DNA of 64,000 bases from DAOUJI01 sp965237875 (GCA_965237875.1 CBDEGP010000002.1:186001-250000), one strand, 5' to 3'. Positions 32,053-41,012 are shown, numbered from the stretch's first letter. The notes: a model not told the origin generated them from the letters alone. Translations and numbers: made by a program.

Positions 32053-34398
32053 ATGAGTGAAACGGCTAGGGTCTACTGGCGGTCAGTGGGGATTTCGGTC
32101 CTGCTCACACTGTTGTTGGCCCTGGCTGCTATGGGCTGCAACGACTCTGGACCGGTGGCGCCGACTATCACGGAGCCGCCTGCGGCGACGGCTGCGCCGG
32201 AGCTGACGGCGGAGGAGGCGACTGCGACCGCCTTGGCGCCCACGCTAGAGCCCACTCCAGCGCCGATAGAGGAGATCAACTTCGCTGGCGTAGTCACGAG
32301 AACGAACCTCCCGAGCCAGGTGCAAGTCGTATTCTCCCTCAGAAACCAGGACGGGCGCGCCATTGTGCTGTCGGCCGAGGATATCCAGAAGGCCACGAAG
32401 ATATACGAGCGCAGGATAGAGACAGAGGACGAGAGCGGGACGGGGACAGAGGAGTGGGAGGAGATCGACTATACGGAGACCAGCTTCTTCGTTCACACGG
32501 CGGAGAACTTCGACCTGGAGGTCGTGTTCGTGCTGGACTTCACCAATAGCATGGCCCAGGCGAGGCTTCCCGACGGACGGAGTGGCATCGCAGCCATGTT
32601 GGACGCCTTCGGCGCCAGCCTCGGTGTGCTGCCGGGCGCCCACAGGATCGGCGTTGTCGAGTTCCACGACAGGAACCTAGAGCCGGAAGTCCTATCGGCC
32701 CTCACAACGAACCGACAGGCCATTCGCGACAGAATATCCGAATTCTCCGAAAGCAGCTTCGATCCCGGCTCTTCGCGGGTTTGGGACAGCGTAGTCGCCG
32801 GAGCTGACCTCTTCTCCACCCGTGCACAGAACCTGCGCGCCGTCAGGGCGTTGGTGTTCCTCTCCGATGGGAGGGATACGAGCAGCGTCAATGCGCGCGA
32901 CGACGCGCAAGAGTATGCGCAGGCCCGCGGTGTCCAGCTCTACGCCATGGGCGTCGGTGAGGTCTTTCAGGAAGAAGAGCTGAGGGAAATGGCCGATTCG
33001 ACCGGGGGCGGTTACTACCCGGCGCATGATGTATCGCTGCTTCAGGAGCAGCTTCAACTCCTCGTCAACGATCTGCGGGGCCAGTATCAGGTCAGCTACA
33101 TCACATTGAGGAGAGCCGGTGAGTACAGCGCCGAAGTAGCAGTCGAATTGGACGGGGTTATGGGCAGTATGCAGACCGCTCCGTTCGATGCAGCCGCCTT
33201 CTTTGGGCCCGACAACCAGGGGGTCATCCAGTTCGATCCGCCTTCCGTCGACCGCAGTGACGGGCAGGTCACGGTCTTCCTCCGCGCGCTGCACGTGCCT
33301 AGAAACATCGACCGCATCCGGTTCAAGGCAGACACGTCCAAGCCGGTGTCGGTCGAGCTGGTGTCAAGGCGGGACGGCGGCCTGCTGGACGGATGGACAC
33401 TGTCCGGCCCCGATGCCGACGGGTTCTACGAGGCTTCCTCGCAGGACCCGCTCGAATTTGGCAACCTCGGCCTGCTGTTCAAGCTGACCATTTCCGATGT
33501 TACCGAGCAGTCCCTGCACATCCCCCCGCTCGAGTTCGACAACACGATATACACCGCGGGAAAGAGCCTGGGGCGTACGGCACACCTCACCATAGACCCG
33601 CGGCGGATAGCGTTTTCCTCTAACCGAGACGGGGATTGGGATATATACGTCATGAACGCCGACGGATCGGGCGTGACACGACTGACGGATCGTCCTGGGC
33701 CGGATCTGTCCCCGGATTGGTCGCCTGATGGGGGCCAGATAGCGTTTACCTCTGTCCGCCGAGACGACGAGGAACAGGATATATATGTCATGAACGCCGA
33801 CGGATCGGGCGTGAGGCGACTGACGAATCATCCCGAGCTGGACAGGGGGCCAGCCTGGTCGCCCGATGGCAGGCGGATAGCGTTTTCCTCTGACCGGGAC
33901 GGAGACTCAGATATATACGTGATGAACGCCGACGGGTCGGGCGTGACACAACTGACCAACCATCCTGAATTTGATGTGTACCCAGCCTGGTCCGCCAGTG
34001 GGGAACAAATAGCGTTTTCCTCTACCCGTGACGGAGACTCAGATATATACGTGATGAACGCCGACGGGTCGGGCGTGACACAACTGACCAACCATCCTGA
34101 ATTTAATGGGTACCCAGCCTGGTCCCCCGATGGTCGGCGGATAACGTTTTCCTCTAACCGGGATGGGGATTGGGATATATACGTCATGAACGCCGACGGA
34201 TCGGGCCTGACACGACTGACGGATAATGCCGAGAGGGATGCGGAGCCAGCCTGGTCGCCCGATGGCAGGCGGATAGCGTTTTCCTCTGACCGGGATGGGG
34301 ATTGGCATATATACGTCATGAACGCCGACGGATCGGGCGTGACACGACTGGCGGACCATCCCGAGTGGGATGCGGAGCCAGCCTGGTCGCCTCAATAG
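32053..34398 (+). CDS. Lipoprotein with VWA domain and TolB-type beta-propeller
   Basis: The 781-residue protein starts with a signal and lipobox (LAAMGC, Cys29) and a Thr/Pro/Ala linker. A von Willebrand A domain (about 157-340) follows, with a DFTNS metal site and VFLSDGRDTS, then a beta-rich region. The C-terminus (about 517-781) holds six near-identical propeller repeats of about 44 residues, each with SSxRDGDxDIYVMNADGSG and PAWSPDG. Six blades make a complete TolB-like propeller. It is predicted to be surface-anchored and to bind protein or polymer. Its last 83 bp overlap a convergent gene. Confidence 0.88.
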   Translation: MSETARVYWRSVGISVLLTLLLALAAMGCNDSGPVAPTITEPPAATAAPELTAEEATATALAPTLEPTPAPIEEINFAGVVTRTNLPSQVQVVFSLRNQDGRAIVLSAEDIQKATKIYERRIETEDESGTGTEEWEEIDYTETSFFVHTAENFDLEVVFVLDFTNSMAQARLPDGRSGIAAMLDAFGASLGVLPGAHRIGVVEFHDRNLEPEVLSALTTNRQAIRDRISEFSESSFDPGSSRVWDSVVAGADLFSTRAQNLRAVRALVFLSDGRDTSSVNARDDAQEYAQARGVQLYAMGVGEVFQEEELREMADSTGGGYYPAHDVSLLQEQLQLLVNDLRGQYQVSYITLRRAGEYSAEVAVELDGVMGSMQTAPFDAAAFFGPDNQGVIQFDPPSVDRSDGQVTVFLRALHVPRNIDRIRFKADTSKPVSVELVSRRDGGLLDGWTLSGPDADGFYEASSQDPLEFGNLGLLFKLTISDVTEQSLHIPPLEFDNTIYTAGKSLGRTAHLTIDPRRIAFSSNRDGDWDIYVMNADGSGVTRLTDRPGPDLSPDWSPDGGQIAFTSVRRDDEEQDIYVMNADGSGVRRLTNHPELDRGPAWSPDGRRIAFSSDRDGDSDIYVMNADGSGVTQLTNHPEFDVYPAWSASGEQIAFSSTRDGDSDIYVMNADGSGVTQLTNHPEFNGYPAWSPDGRRITFSSNRDGDWDIYVMNADGSGLTRLTDNAERDAEPAWSPDGRRIAFSSDRDGDWHIYVMNADGSGVTRLADHPEWDAEPAWSPQ
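33604..34398 (+). repeat. Six tandem about 132-bp coding repeats
   Basis: The DNA coding for the propeller blades is itself strongly repeated. The segment coding ATATACGTCATGAACGCCGA or a near form recurs in each unit, and the third and fourth units are almost identical over most of their length. This points to recent unit duplication or gene conversion. Confidence 0.85.
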
Positions 34399-34870
34399 CC
34401 CGGTAGTTGGGCGGACAGCGGTGGACGATGACCAAGTGGTCATTCCAGGGGATGAACGAGGCGCCTACAGTCGCGCTAGAACGTCCTATGTTGAAGACAG
34501 AAGGGGGAACGGTTCGATCTCTTCTGGACCAACAGGCGTAGTCGCCGGGGTTGCGCCCCTGTTCTATCTGGGCGCTGTACAGGGCTATCGCGTCGTCCAG
34601 CAACTGCGAGTTCGATTTCGCCGGTGTCTGGATGTCCGTCAGGAGGATGAGGTCAGACATTCTGACCTTGTTCTCGGCCCGCCGTTTCATCTTCCTCTGT
34701 AGGTAGAGCAAAAGAGCCGCAAGTGCGACTACTGCCACCAGAACGCCCGACGCGAGCCAGACCATTGACGTGTCATCAGAGCGATAAATATCCCTAACTG
34801 CGAGCACTGACACCAGACCGCACACCCCGATCAGACCCGTTAACTTGTCATAAGAGGGCGAAATCTTCAC
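34316..34870 (-). CDS. Hypothetical membrane protein with two TM helices
   Basis: The 184-residue product has two hydrophobic helices (about 10-27 and 37-60), then a basic stretch (QRKMKRRAENK) and a soluble C-terminal part with SDLILLTDIQTPAKSNSQLLDDAIALYSAQIE. I do not recognise a family. Its last 28 or so residues are encoded opposite the end of the VWA-TolB gene and are Arg/Pro-rich, which suggests that the original 3' end was lost or that the frame runs on past its natural stop. The gene itself is plausible but not certain. Confidence 0.5.
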   Translation of the reverse strand: MKISPSYDKLTGLIGVCGLVSVLAVRDIYRSDDTSMVWLASGVLVAVVALAALLLYLQRKMKRRAENKVRMSDLILLTDIQTPAKSNSQLLDDAIALYSAQIEQGRNPGDYACWSRRDRTVPPSVFNIGRSSATVGASFIPWNDHLVIVHRCPPNYRAIEATRLAPHPTRDGPPVVSRPIRRRS

Positions 34871-35285
34871 TCCTGATGCTCCTATGGGAATGTCTGGGGA
34901 GACTAGCAGATCCCTATCCCCGACTTCAACGGAACACGGGATTGCCTACGGAAAAGGTACTTGGATACAGGTTATGGCCACGCGACGGCGCAAGACCCTT
35001 GTGGTCCGCCAAGCGTGCCACGCCGACATCCACGCCGGGAGTCATAATCCGCAAGAGCAGAAACAACCACTGGAGAGCCGGATGCGCTGAAAGGCGCACC
35101 TCCGGTTCGGAGGGGGGCCGATGGAAAAGCGCTCCGGTAACACGGAGTAACTCGCCAGCGGCCTACCCTACGCATGGAGAGCGCCGAGGAGTCCCGTCAG
35201 GCCCACCATTTCCGGCCTAAGTGCACTGCAGGCAGAACCGAGCCGCAGAGACCGGTCTCCTCGGAGCCTCCGCCCCGTTGCCAAT
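34871..35285. other. 415-bp gap holding a group II intron remnant
   Basis: No convincing coding region is seen here. Short open frames exist but show no family similarity. The right half contains group II intron domain V and probable domain VI (35075 to about 35171). The left half (34871-35074) may be intron-derived but has no recognisable reverse transcriptase fragment. Confidence 0.6.
35075..35108 (+). ncRNA. Group II intron domain V (3' intron remnant)
   Basis: A 34-nt element folds exactly as domain V. The lower stem GAGCCGGA pairs with TCCGGTTC, including the G-U pair of the AGC triad; the upper stem GCGCT pairs with GGCGC under a GAAA tetraloop, with the expected small bulge on the 3' side. 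Downstream sequence with a GGCCG/CGGCC pairing and a CCTACCCTAC end (to about 35171) fits domain VI and the intron 3' end. No intron-encoded reverse transcriptase or 5' domains are present, so this is a fragment. Confidence 0.8.
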
Positions 35286-36140
35286 CTACCCACCCATTCC
35301 AGGCGACCAGTTGTAAATCTTCGCGAGCGTTCCGCCCATGAGCGCGGAACGCTCCGAATCCGAGAGCCGTTCAGTAACCCGGAATGCCTCAACCCCCTGC
35401 TCATAGGTCAACAGATTCACTGCCCGGGTCCAGTCGGTGCCCCACATGCATCGATTGAAGCCGAACGCGTCGAATACCTTCCCTAGAGGCTCCCAGATGT
35501 CCGGGTATGGGAATGTCTCGTGGGACAGGGTACAGGCCCCGGAAATCTTGATGGCTACGTTATCGAATTCCGCCAGCGAAAGTACGTTGGCCAAATCGGC
35601 AAACGGTTCTGGCGGCGCCGGCGGCTCCATGGGCTGGGCCAGACCCACATGGTCTACCACCACCTGGGTGTCTGGATGGCGGCGAGCCAGCTCACCTAGA
35701 AGAGGCAGATTGCCCGAAGCCATGATGTTCACTGGAACGCCGGCCTTGGCTCCGGCGGCGAGTATGCGATTGAGGCCCAGGTGGTCCGCTTCGAATGGCT
35801 GGCCCAAGAGCATGACACGCACTCCGACCACACCAGGCAGCCCGGTCCACTCAGCTATCTCGTCAACGACCGTTTCCGACTGCGGATCAAATGGCTTGAT
35901 CAGGCCGAACCTGCCCGGATGTTTCGTGTATACCTCGAGGACATAGCTGGCATCGTAACGGTACATACCGAACGGCGAAATCAGCAAAGCCCCGTCGACG
36001 CCGACAGCGTCCATCGCTGCCACCATATCGTCGCCGGTGACCTCATCAGGACCCTGCAAGGACCCGATCCAAGGACGTTCCGGACGGTTTCGCTCGTAGG
36101 CATGCACTTGTGAGTCAATTGTGGGAGTCCGAGTCGCCAT
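35286..36140 (-). CDS. Amidohydrolase family 2 protein
   Basis: The 284-residue TIM-barrel hydrolase of the PF04909 type has TIDSQVHAYERNRPERPW at the N-terminus (QVHAY replaces the usual DxHxH), a GLIKPFDP segment, VVVDHVGLAQP (about 165) and the C-terminal metal aspartate motif MWGTDWTRAV (about 234). I set the start at 36140, which has GGAAGGAG upstream. Members hydrolyse lactones or related small molecules. It diverges from the reductive-dehalogenase-like gene. Confidence 0.85.
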   Translation of the reverse strand: MATRTPTIDSQVHAYERNRPERPWIGSLQGPDEVTGDDMVAAMDAVGVDGALLISPFGMYRYDASYVLEVYTKHPGRFGLIKPFDPQSETVVDEIAEWTGLPGVVGVRVMLLGQPFEADHLGLNRILAAGAKAGVPVNIMASGNLPLLGELARRHPDTQVVVDHVGLAQPMEPPAPPEPFADLANVLSLAEFDNVAIKISGACTLSHETFPYPDIWEPLGKVFDAFGFNRCMWGTDWTRAVNLLTYEQGVEAFRVTERLSDSERSALMGGTLAKIYNWSPGMGG

Positions 36141-36500
36141 AGTCTTTCTCCTTCCCATTCATGGATGTCGGGTTGGTCTGTACCGTCCTGCACCTAAGCT
36201 CCTCAGAGTTGTCGACTGAGGTATGTCAGTTTACACCTGAACCGGGCTTCAAGGGGCAGGTTGCGGTTGCGGCCAGGGACAAGCGGCGGTTTCTGGAGGA
36301 GATTTCGGTGCAGCCTCCCTCACGTCTCGTTGAACCTCGTAGTCTTGGCTCAAGCGCTTCCCCTATTATGAAGGCTACAGCCCAACCATACACCCAAAAA
36401 TTTGTATACCAGAGCCGCTTCGTCCGCGGCCCAGACAAGCGTTGTGTCGCTGGGGGAATGGGCGTACACTCGACGCACAAGCTGGCGATGGAGGAGTCCA
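36141..36500. other. 360-bp divergent spacer
   Basis: This spacer separates the divergent amidohydrolase and reductive-dehalogenase-like genes. I see no conserved gene, tRNA or clear promoter in it, only a possible TATACC hexamer at 36405. Confidence 0.4.
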
Positions 36501-37751
36501 GTGGCCAAACCCGTAAGTCATATCGTAGCGAGACCCGGCAGGAAAGACGGAGACGCTGGCGTAGAAATCCCGGTCGCCGAGGACCTCGCCACAGTTCCAG
36601 GGGTGCCGCAGAACCCAATGGACGTGGCCTTCTACAGCAGAGAGTATCCGCTGGAGACCCAGTCCATAGATAAGTCTGCCGATCGTCAGTGGGCATGGGC
36701 GACGCAGGCGGACGACCTCACCGAGTTTCGCAAAGCGCAGGAAGAGCGCATGGAGCCGTTGTACGAGGCCGCTCTCGTCTCTGGTGACGTCGAGCCCACC
36801 GGAACGCCCGTGGCCGGCGAAGACCTCACCAACGACATTCGGCGATTCGCGAGGCAGATAGGCTTCGGGGAGGTCGGTTTCACGAATTACGACCGCCAAT
36901 ACACTTTCGAGGGCAAGAAGCGCTGGGCCAAGTATCAACACGCCATCTGCTTGGCGGTAGAGCAGGACTATCGTCAAACTCAGACCGGCCCTAGCCTGGA
37001 GGCCGATCGCGCCCGGTTCGAGACCTACGAGGTCCAACTGACGCTGTGCCTGGAGCTTGCCGACTACCTGAGGACGAGGGGATACCACGCCCAGGTCCAC
37101 GACGGCGCCGACAACAGCGGACCGTACATCCCTCTGTTCGTCGCGGCCGGACTGGGGCAACTGGGCGCCAACGGCCAGCTCCTGTCGCCTCACTTCGGGT
37201 CCCGGTCACGGCTGATGCTCGTGACCACCGATGCACCGGTGACCTACGACAAGCCGGAGGACTACGGCATCCACAAGTTCTGCCAGAAGTGCCAGGTCTG
37301 CGTCAACCGGTGCCCGGGTCGGGCGATTACCCGCGACAAAGTGTGGTGGCGAGGAGTCGAGAAAAATAAGCTCATCTACGACAGGTGCAGGCCGATTATG
37401 GTGACGTACCACGGCTGCGCGGTGTGCATGGTCGTCTGCCCGATCCAGAGGTACGGCATGAAGCCGGTCATGGAGCACTACGTAAAGACTGGAGAGGTGC
37501 TTGGCAAAGAGACCGAGAACCTGGAGGGCTACTCGATGGCGGGTAAGGGCTACTTCGGCTCCGGTGAGCTGCCCCAGTTCGATCGGGACCTGTTCGAGTT
37601 CCCCCACGGTCGGGAGGAAGACTGGCTGTTTCACCAGTTCAAGGAGAGGCTTAGATCGACAGGCGTGCCCGATGACCCCCAGCTTGTGGACTTCGCGGCC
37701 GACGTCAAGCGAGTTCTGGATAAGGGCGAGACGACCGTCGACATCGCCTGA
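36501..37751 (+). CDS. Reductive-dehalogenase-like iron-sulfur protein (soluble)
   Basis: The 416-residue protein resembles the core of reductive dehalogenases and QueG-type corrinoid proteins (PF13486 region), with DNSGPYIPLFVAAGLGQLGANGQLLSPHFGSRSRL before two 4Fe-4S motifs: CQKCQVCVNRCP (about 264) and a distant Cys plus CAVCMVVCP (about 310). There is no twin-arginine signal and no neighbouring rdhB anchor gene, so it is likely cytosolic. A GTG start with GGAGGAG upstream was chosen. It may reduce halogenated or other organic substrates with a corrinoid, but no activity can be assigned. Confidence 0.8.
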   Translation: MAKPVSHIVARPGRKDGDAGVEIPVAEDLATVPGVPQNPMDVAFYSREYPLETQSIDKSADRQWAWATQADDLTEFRKAQEERMEPLYEAALVSGDVEPTGTPVAGEDLTNDIRRFARQIGFGEVGFTNYDRQYTFEGKKRWAKYQHAICLAVEQDYRQTQTGPSLEADRARFETYEVQLTLCLELADYLRTRGYHAQVHDGADNSGPYIPLFVAAGLGQLGANGQLLSPHFGSRSRLMLVTTDAPVTYDKPEDYGIHKFCQKCQVCVNRCPGRAITRDKVWWRGVEKNKLIYDRCRPIMVTYHGCAVCMVVCPIQRYGMKPVMEHYVKTGEVLGKETENLEGYSMAGKGYFGSGELPQFDRDLFEFPHGREEDWLFHQFKERLRSTGVPDDPQLVDFAADVKRVLDKGETTVDIA

Positions 37752-38062
37752 ATATTCTCCGGCAATGGGGCAACAACGACTCCCGGATGCTGGTCTCCAC
37801 TCGCGCCAAGAAGTCTCCCTGCCGACGCTTGCCCTCTCAGCGGCCCGAACAGCGCTTAACCTATCGACCTCCCGCTCTAAGGCGGTCCAGGCCCGTCTGG
37901 ACCGTACCCAGCAGGTGTCGTAGAGGACTCCGGCTCCCTGCATTGACCGGCCCAGCCCGACCCGGCCGGAGAAGTTCGCAGGAGACGCTTTCACGAGGGC
38001 ATTGAAGGTGTCCCGCCGGTCCGGGCGGCAGGTCGGGGTCTTTACACGGACACCCCGGTTGA
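37752..38062. other. 311-bp convergent gap with a small hairpin
   Basis: No gene is seen. A perfect 7-bp stem (GGTCCAG at 37884-37890 with CTGGACC at 37897-37903) with a 6-nt loop could act as a terminator, but no T-run follows. Confidence 0.4.
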
Positions 38063-38485
38063 CTACGCGCTGCGGGGTCTCCAGCGGGGGAGGGTGTCCT
38101 CGGGAGTCACTTGGTCGAAGACAACCTCCATAGGCATCCCGACCTTCAATTCCGAGTTGTCTACGTCAATGGCGTTGCCCGTGATCTGTATCTGCGGGGC
38201 CTCTTCCAGGGCCACTTGGACAACGTTATAAGGGGCGACCTCCCGCCACTGTGAAAGCACGGCTTGATGCACGATTACGTAAGTATAGAGAACGCCCCTG
38301 CCGCTGACCTTAATCCACTCCACGTTTTCCCCGTAGCAGTTGGTGCAGGTCTTCTGGGGGGGCCACCTGTAAGTCTCGCAGTCCGTGCATCTGGGAACCC
38401 GCAGTTCCTTGTTGTTTACGGCGTCCCAGTACTCCTGGGTCTCGCGATCGGGCTGGGGCAGGAGAAACCCGTACTCGTCGCTCAA
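38063..38485 (-). CDS. DUF35 OB-fold Zn-ribbon protein 2
   Basis: The 140-residue protein has a zinc ribbon (C-x2-C in CTDCE near 33 and C-x2-C in CTNCY near 47) and an OB-fold with GRGVLYTYVIVHQ and a C-terminal VGMPMEVVF. DUF35 proteins bind acyl-CoA and bridge thiolase-type enzymes. The TTG start is 4 bp after the thiolase stop and has GGAAGGGG upstream. It is the third gene of the DUF35-thiolase-DUF35 operon. Confidence 0.88.
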   Translation of the reverse strand: MSDEYGFLLPQPDRETQEYWDAVNNKELRVPRCTDCETYRWPPQKTCTNCYGENVEWIKVSGRGVLYTYVIVHQAVLSQWREVAPYNVVQVALEEAPQIQITGNAIDVDNSELKVGMPMEVVFDQVTPEDTLPRWRPRSA

Positions 38486-38488
38486 AGC

Positions 38489-39724
38489 TTACCCCTTCCT
38501 AAATACAATGCCGCCGCCGCCGCTGGTGGAGGTGAACAGGGCCACTTCCGGGTCCCTGACTTGGCGGCATATCGTCCGGTCGTAGGTATGGACCCCTTCG
38601 TCCCAGTTGGGGCATAGGTCCTCGGCGTCGCCCCGGAGCTGCTGTACGGCTTCCATGCCATTGTTGAACCCGTGCACGTACCCCTCGTTCATCAGACCGC
38701 CGTGGGTTGTCATGGGAAGCTCGCCGTCCAGGCTGACCCTGCCGCCGAGGATGAAGTCCTTCCCCTCGCCCCGCTTGCACCATCCGATGTCCTCCACGGC
38801 CCTGAGGGGAGTGTCGGAGAAGTTGTCGTAGGGCTCGTATATGTCCACGTCCTTGAGCTCTATGCCGGCGGAGTCCAGCAGGCGCGGCATCAACTTGGGA
38901 AAGCCGGTGTCGACGATGTCTTCTCGGGGAGCCTGGCTGTTGATGGCCGCAGAGATGTACACGGGACGTCTCTTCAGGTCCTTGGCCCTCTCGGGCGTGG
39001 TGATGATGACGGCGCCAGCCACGTCGGTCTCAAGGCAGCAGTCCAGGATGTGGTACGGGTCCACAATCCATCGGGAGTTCTGATGGTCGTCCACGGTTAT
39101 CGGGTCTCGCATGATGGCGCGGGGGTTCTTCATCGCATTGGACCTGGCGTGGACGCAGTAGGCGCCCAGGTCGGCGCTGGTCACGCCGTACAGGTCCATC
39201 CAACGGCGGGCCTCCAAGCCGAACTGGTGGGGCGCTCCGGCCAGCCCGTACGTGGACAGGAACTGCCAGGGGCCTCCCACCCGCTGCGCGCCGCCGACGT
39301 TGGAGCTCCACCCGCCGTACTGCCCCATCCGGACTCCCGTGCGGCCGTTCATGCCGCGGTAAGCCAGGACGTAGTTGCAGATTCCGTGGTGGACCGCCTG
39401 GGCCGCCTGCAGGTAGCAGAAGGTGGAGCAGTTGCCGCCCCCTTCCAACATGCAGTCCCAGTTCACGTTCTTGACCCTCAGGGCGGTGAGTATCTGCCTG
39501 GGTCTGACGGTGTCCTGGAGGCCGTAGCATACGGCGCCGTCCAGCTCCTTGGGGTCCAGACCGGCATTCTTGCAAGCATCCACAGCGGCTCGGATTACCA
39601 GGGTCTGAACAGCCTCTCCGGACCGTCTGGTGAATCCGCCGGGGATTCCCGGGCTCCTGCTGTACCCTACTCCGGCCACGGCTGTCTGGTCGCGGAAGGC
39701 TTTCTCCCTATTAGTTGCAGACAT
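38489..39724 (-). CDS. Thiolase-fold acyl-CoA enzyme (SCPx/lipid-transfer type)
   Basis: The 411-residue protein has the thiolase fold of the lipid-transfer group. Cys in GGNCSTF (about residue 98) is in the place of the nucleophile, and the C-terminal catalytic region reads THGGLMNEGYVHGFNNG instead of the classic NGGAIALGHPLG, with the His in GYVHG. It is flanked by two DUF35 genes, a partnership known to join thiolases and HMG-CoA synthases in one complex. It probably makes or cleaves a C-C bond in a CoA ester. The substrate is unknown. Confidence 0.85.
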   Translation of the reverse strand: MSATNREKAFRDQTAVAGVGYSRSPGIPGGFTRRSGEAVQTLVIRAAVDACKNAGLDPKELDGAVCYGLQDTVRPRQILTALRVKNVNWDCMLEGGGNCSTFCYLQAAQAVHHGICNYVLAYRGMNGRTGVRMGQYGGWSSNVGGAQRVGGPWQFLSTYGLAGAPHQFGLEARRWMDLYGVTSADLGAYCVHARSNAMKNPRAIMRDPITVDDHQNSRWIVDPYHILDCCLETDVAGAVIITTPERAKDLKRRPVYISAAINSQAPREDIVDTGFPKLMPRLLDSAGIELKDVDIYEPYDNFSDTPLRAVEDIGWCKRGEGKDFILGGRVSLDGELPMTTHGGLMNEGYVHGFNNGMEAVQQLRGDAEDLCPNWDEGVHTYDRTICRQVRDPEVALFTSTSGGGGIVFRKG

Positions 39725-39768
39725 GCGTCTCCTTTCGCCGCCTCAGCCCGGTCTACAACGGATCAATA

Positions 39769-40200
39769 TCAGGCGGGGCGAAACTTGGGCAGGTATACGT
39801 CCTTGCCATCGTGGGCGCCCTGAACCTCGAAAGTTACTTTAACTTTCATGCCAACCTGGATGTCCTCGTTCGCAATATCCACGAGGTTCGTGTTCAGCCT
39901 GGGACCTTCTTCCAGCTCCACGACCGCTACGTTGTAAGGCAGGTAGGGATCGAATCCTGGGTGGTATCTCTGGTGCATAATGGCGTAGGTAAAGAGGGTT
40001 GCGTCACCTGAGGCTTGGACCCATTCCAGGTTCTCTGCCAGGCACTCGGTGCAGATGACCCGCACCGGGTCGAGATGCACACCGCACGCGCCGCACTGCT
40101 TTATCATCAGCTTGCCTTCGGCGGCGCCGTCGAAGAAGGGCATGGACTCCTCGTCGGGTTCTGGCACGGGCCTGCTTACGGGTCCGCTCTGTTGGGTCAT
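39769..40200 (-). CDS. DUF35 OB-fold Zn-ribbon protein 1
   Basis: The 143-residue protein has a zinc ribbon (CGACG near 34 and CTECL near 50) followed by an OB-fold with ATLFTYAIMHQRYHPGFDPYLPYNVAVVELEEGP. It differs clearly from the second DUF35 protein after the thiolase. I use the ATG at 40200, which has GGAGG 7 nt upstream; a GTG 6 bp upstream would leave no room for the ribosome-binding site. It is the first gene of the operon. Confidence 0.88.
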   Translation of the reverse strand: MTQQSGPVSRPVPEPDEESMPFFDGAAEGKLMIKQCGACGVHLDPVRVICTECLAENLEWVQASGDATLFTYAIMHQRYHPGFDPYLPYNVAVVELEEGPRLNTNLVDIANEDIQVGMKVKVTFEVQGAHDGKDVYLPKFRPA

Positions 40201-40484
40201 GCTCACGCCTCCATGTGGGGATGTCTATGGATGTCAATCATGGACGTTTTCAGAATTCTATTCGATATGGGTTGCCCCGTCAACGGAAACAATGCCAGGT
40301 CAGTCGCCGTCTCCCAGCGCGTTGGCCTTAACGCCTTCAGACACTTGCTGCGCGGCGTTGTCCTTAGCGGGGAATTATTTGACATTTAATTCGCGCTCAA
40401 CGGATAATTTCGGTACAGTCGCATTCGCTTTCCGGGCTGTCTCGCACACCGGTCTTTTGACACTAATCCCGAGAGGTGTCGGCC

Positions 40485-41012
40485 ATGAGATTGTCGCTAA
40501 TCGCCGTTCTGTTGTTCACGGTTGTCGCAGCTTGCGGCGGCTCCGGAGATTCGGCCCCTGCTCCTACAAACACGCCTCAAGCGCCGGCCAACACCCCCAC
40601 ATCCGCTTCGGGAGGGGCTTCCACGTCGTCCGCCGCGTCGTCCGCAGGTGGAGACACCGGAGGGGAGGAAACCGAGAAGACGGGAAGCGTGGCCGGCTAC
40701 GGAGTTGGCGCCGGCCGCTCTCTGCCCACCATAGAGGGCAACATACAGGCGCATCAGCTGTCTATACTCAACTTCGCCCACGAGGACGCCACGGTCAAAG
40801 TTGGGACCACGGTGGTGTGGTACAACCTGGATGGAACATCCCATACGACCACGTCAGGCAGGCCGGAAGACGCCGACGCCGGCGCCCTCTGGGACAGCGG
40901 GAACCTGCTGTATGAAGGAGTCTTTTCTCAAGCCTTTGACCAGGCAGGCGAGTTCCCCTACATGTGCACCATACATAACACGATGCAGGGGACCATCACG
41001 GTGACCGAATAG
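40485..41012 (+). CDS. Plastocyanin-like cupredoxin lipoprotein
   Basis: The 175-residue product has a lipobox (TVVAAC, Cys17), a long Ser/Thr/Pro/Gly linker and a cupredoxin domain (about 85-175). Type 1 copper ligands are visible as His in TSHTTT and Cys, His and Met in YMCTIHNTM. It is an extracytoplasmic electron carrier anchored to the membrane, or a copper-binding protein. No oxidase genes are nearby to indicate its partner. Confidence 0.88.
   Translation: MRLSLIAVLLFTVVAACGGSGDSAPAPTNTPQAPANTPTSASGGASTSSAASSAGGDTGGEETEKTGSVAGYGVGAGRSLPTIEGNIQAHQLSILNFAHEDATVKVGTTVVWYNLDGTSHTTTSGRPEDADAGALWDSGNLLYEGVFSQAFDQAGEFPYMCTIHNTMQGTITVTE

Noticed and set aside
33604..34398. Regular repeats as a possible CRISPR array
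   Set aside because: The repeats are coding, about 132 bp long without unique spacers, and make propeller blades. No CRISPR array or cas gene was seen in the window.
34884..35090. Short open frame in the intron remnant region
   Set aside because: No family similarity, no ribosome-binding site, and it runs into domain V; I saw no reverse transcriptase motif in it.
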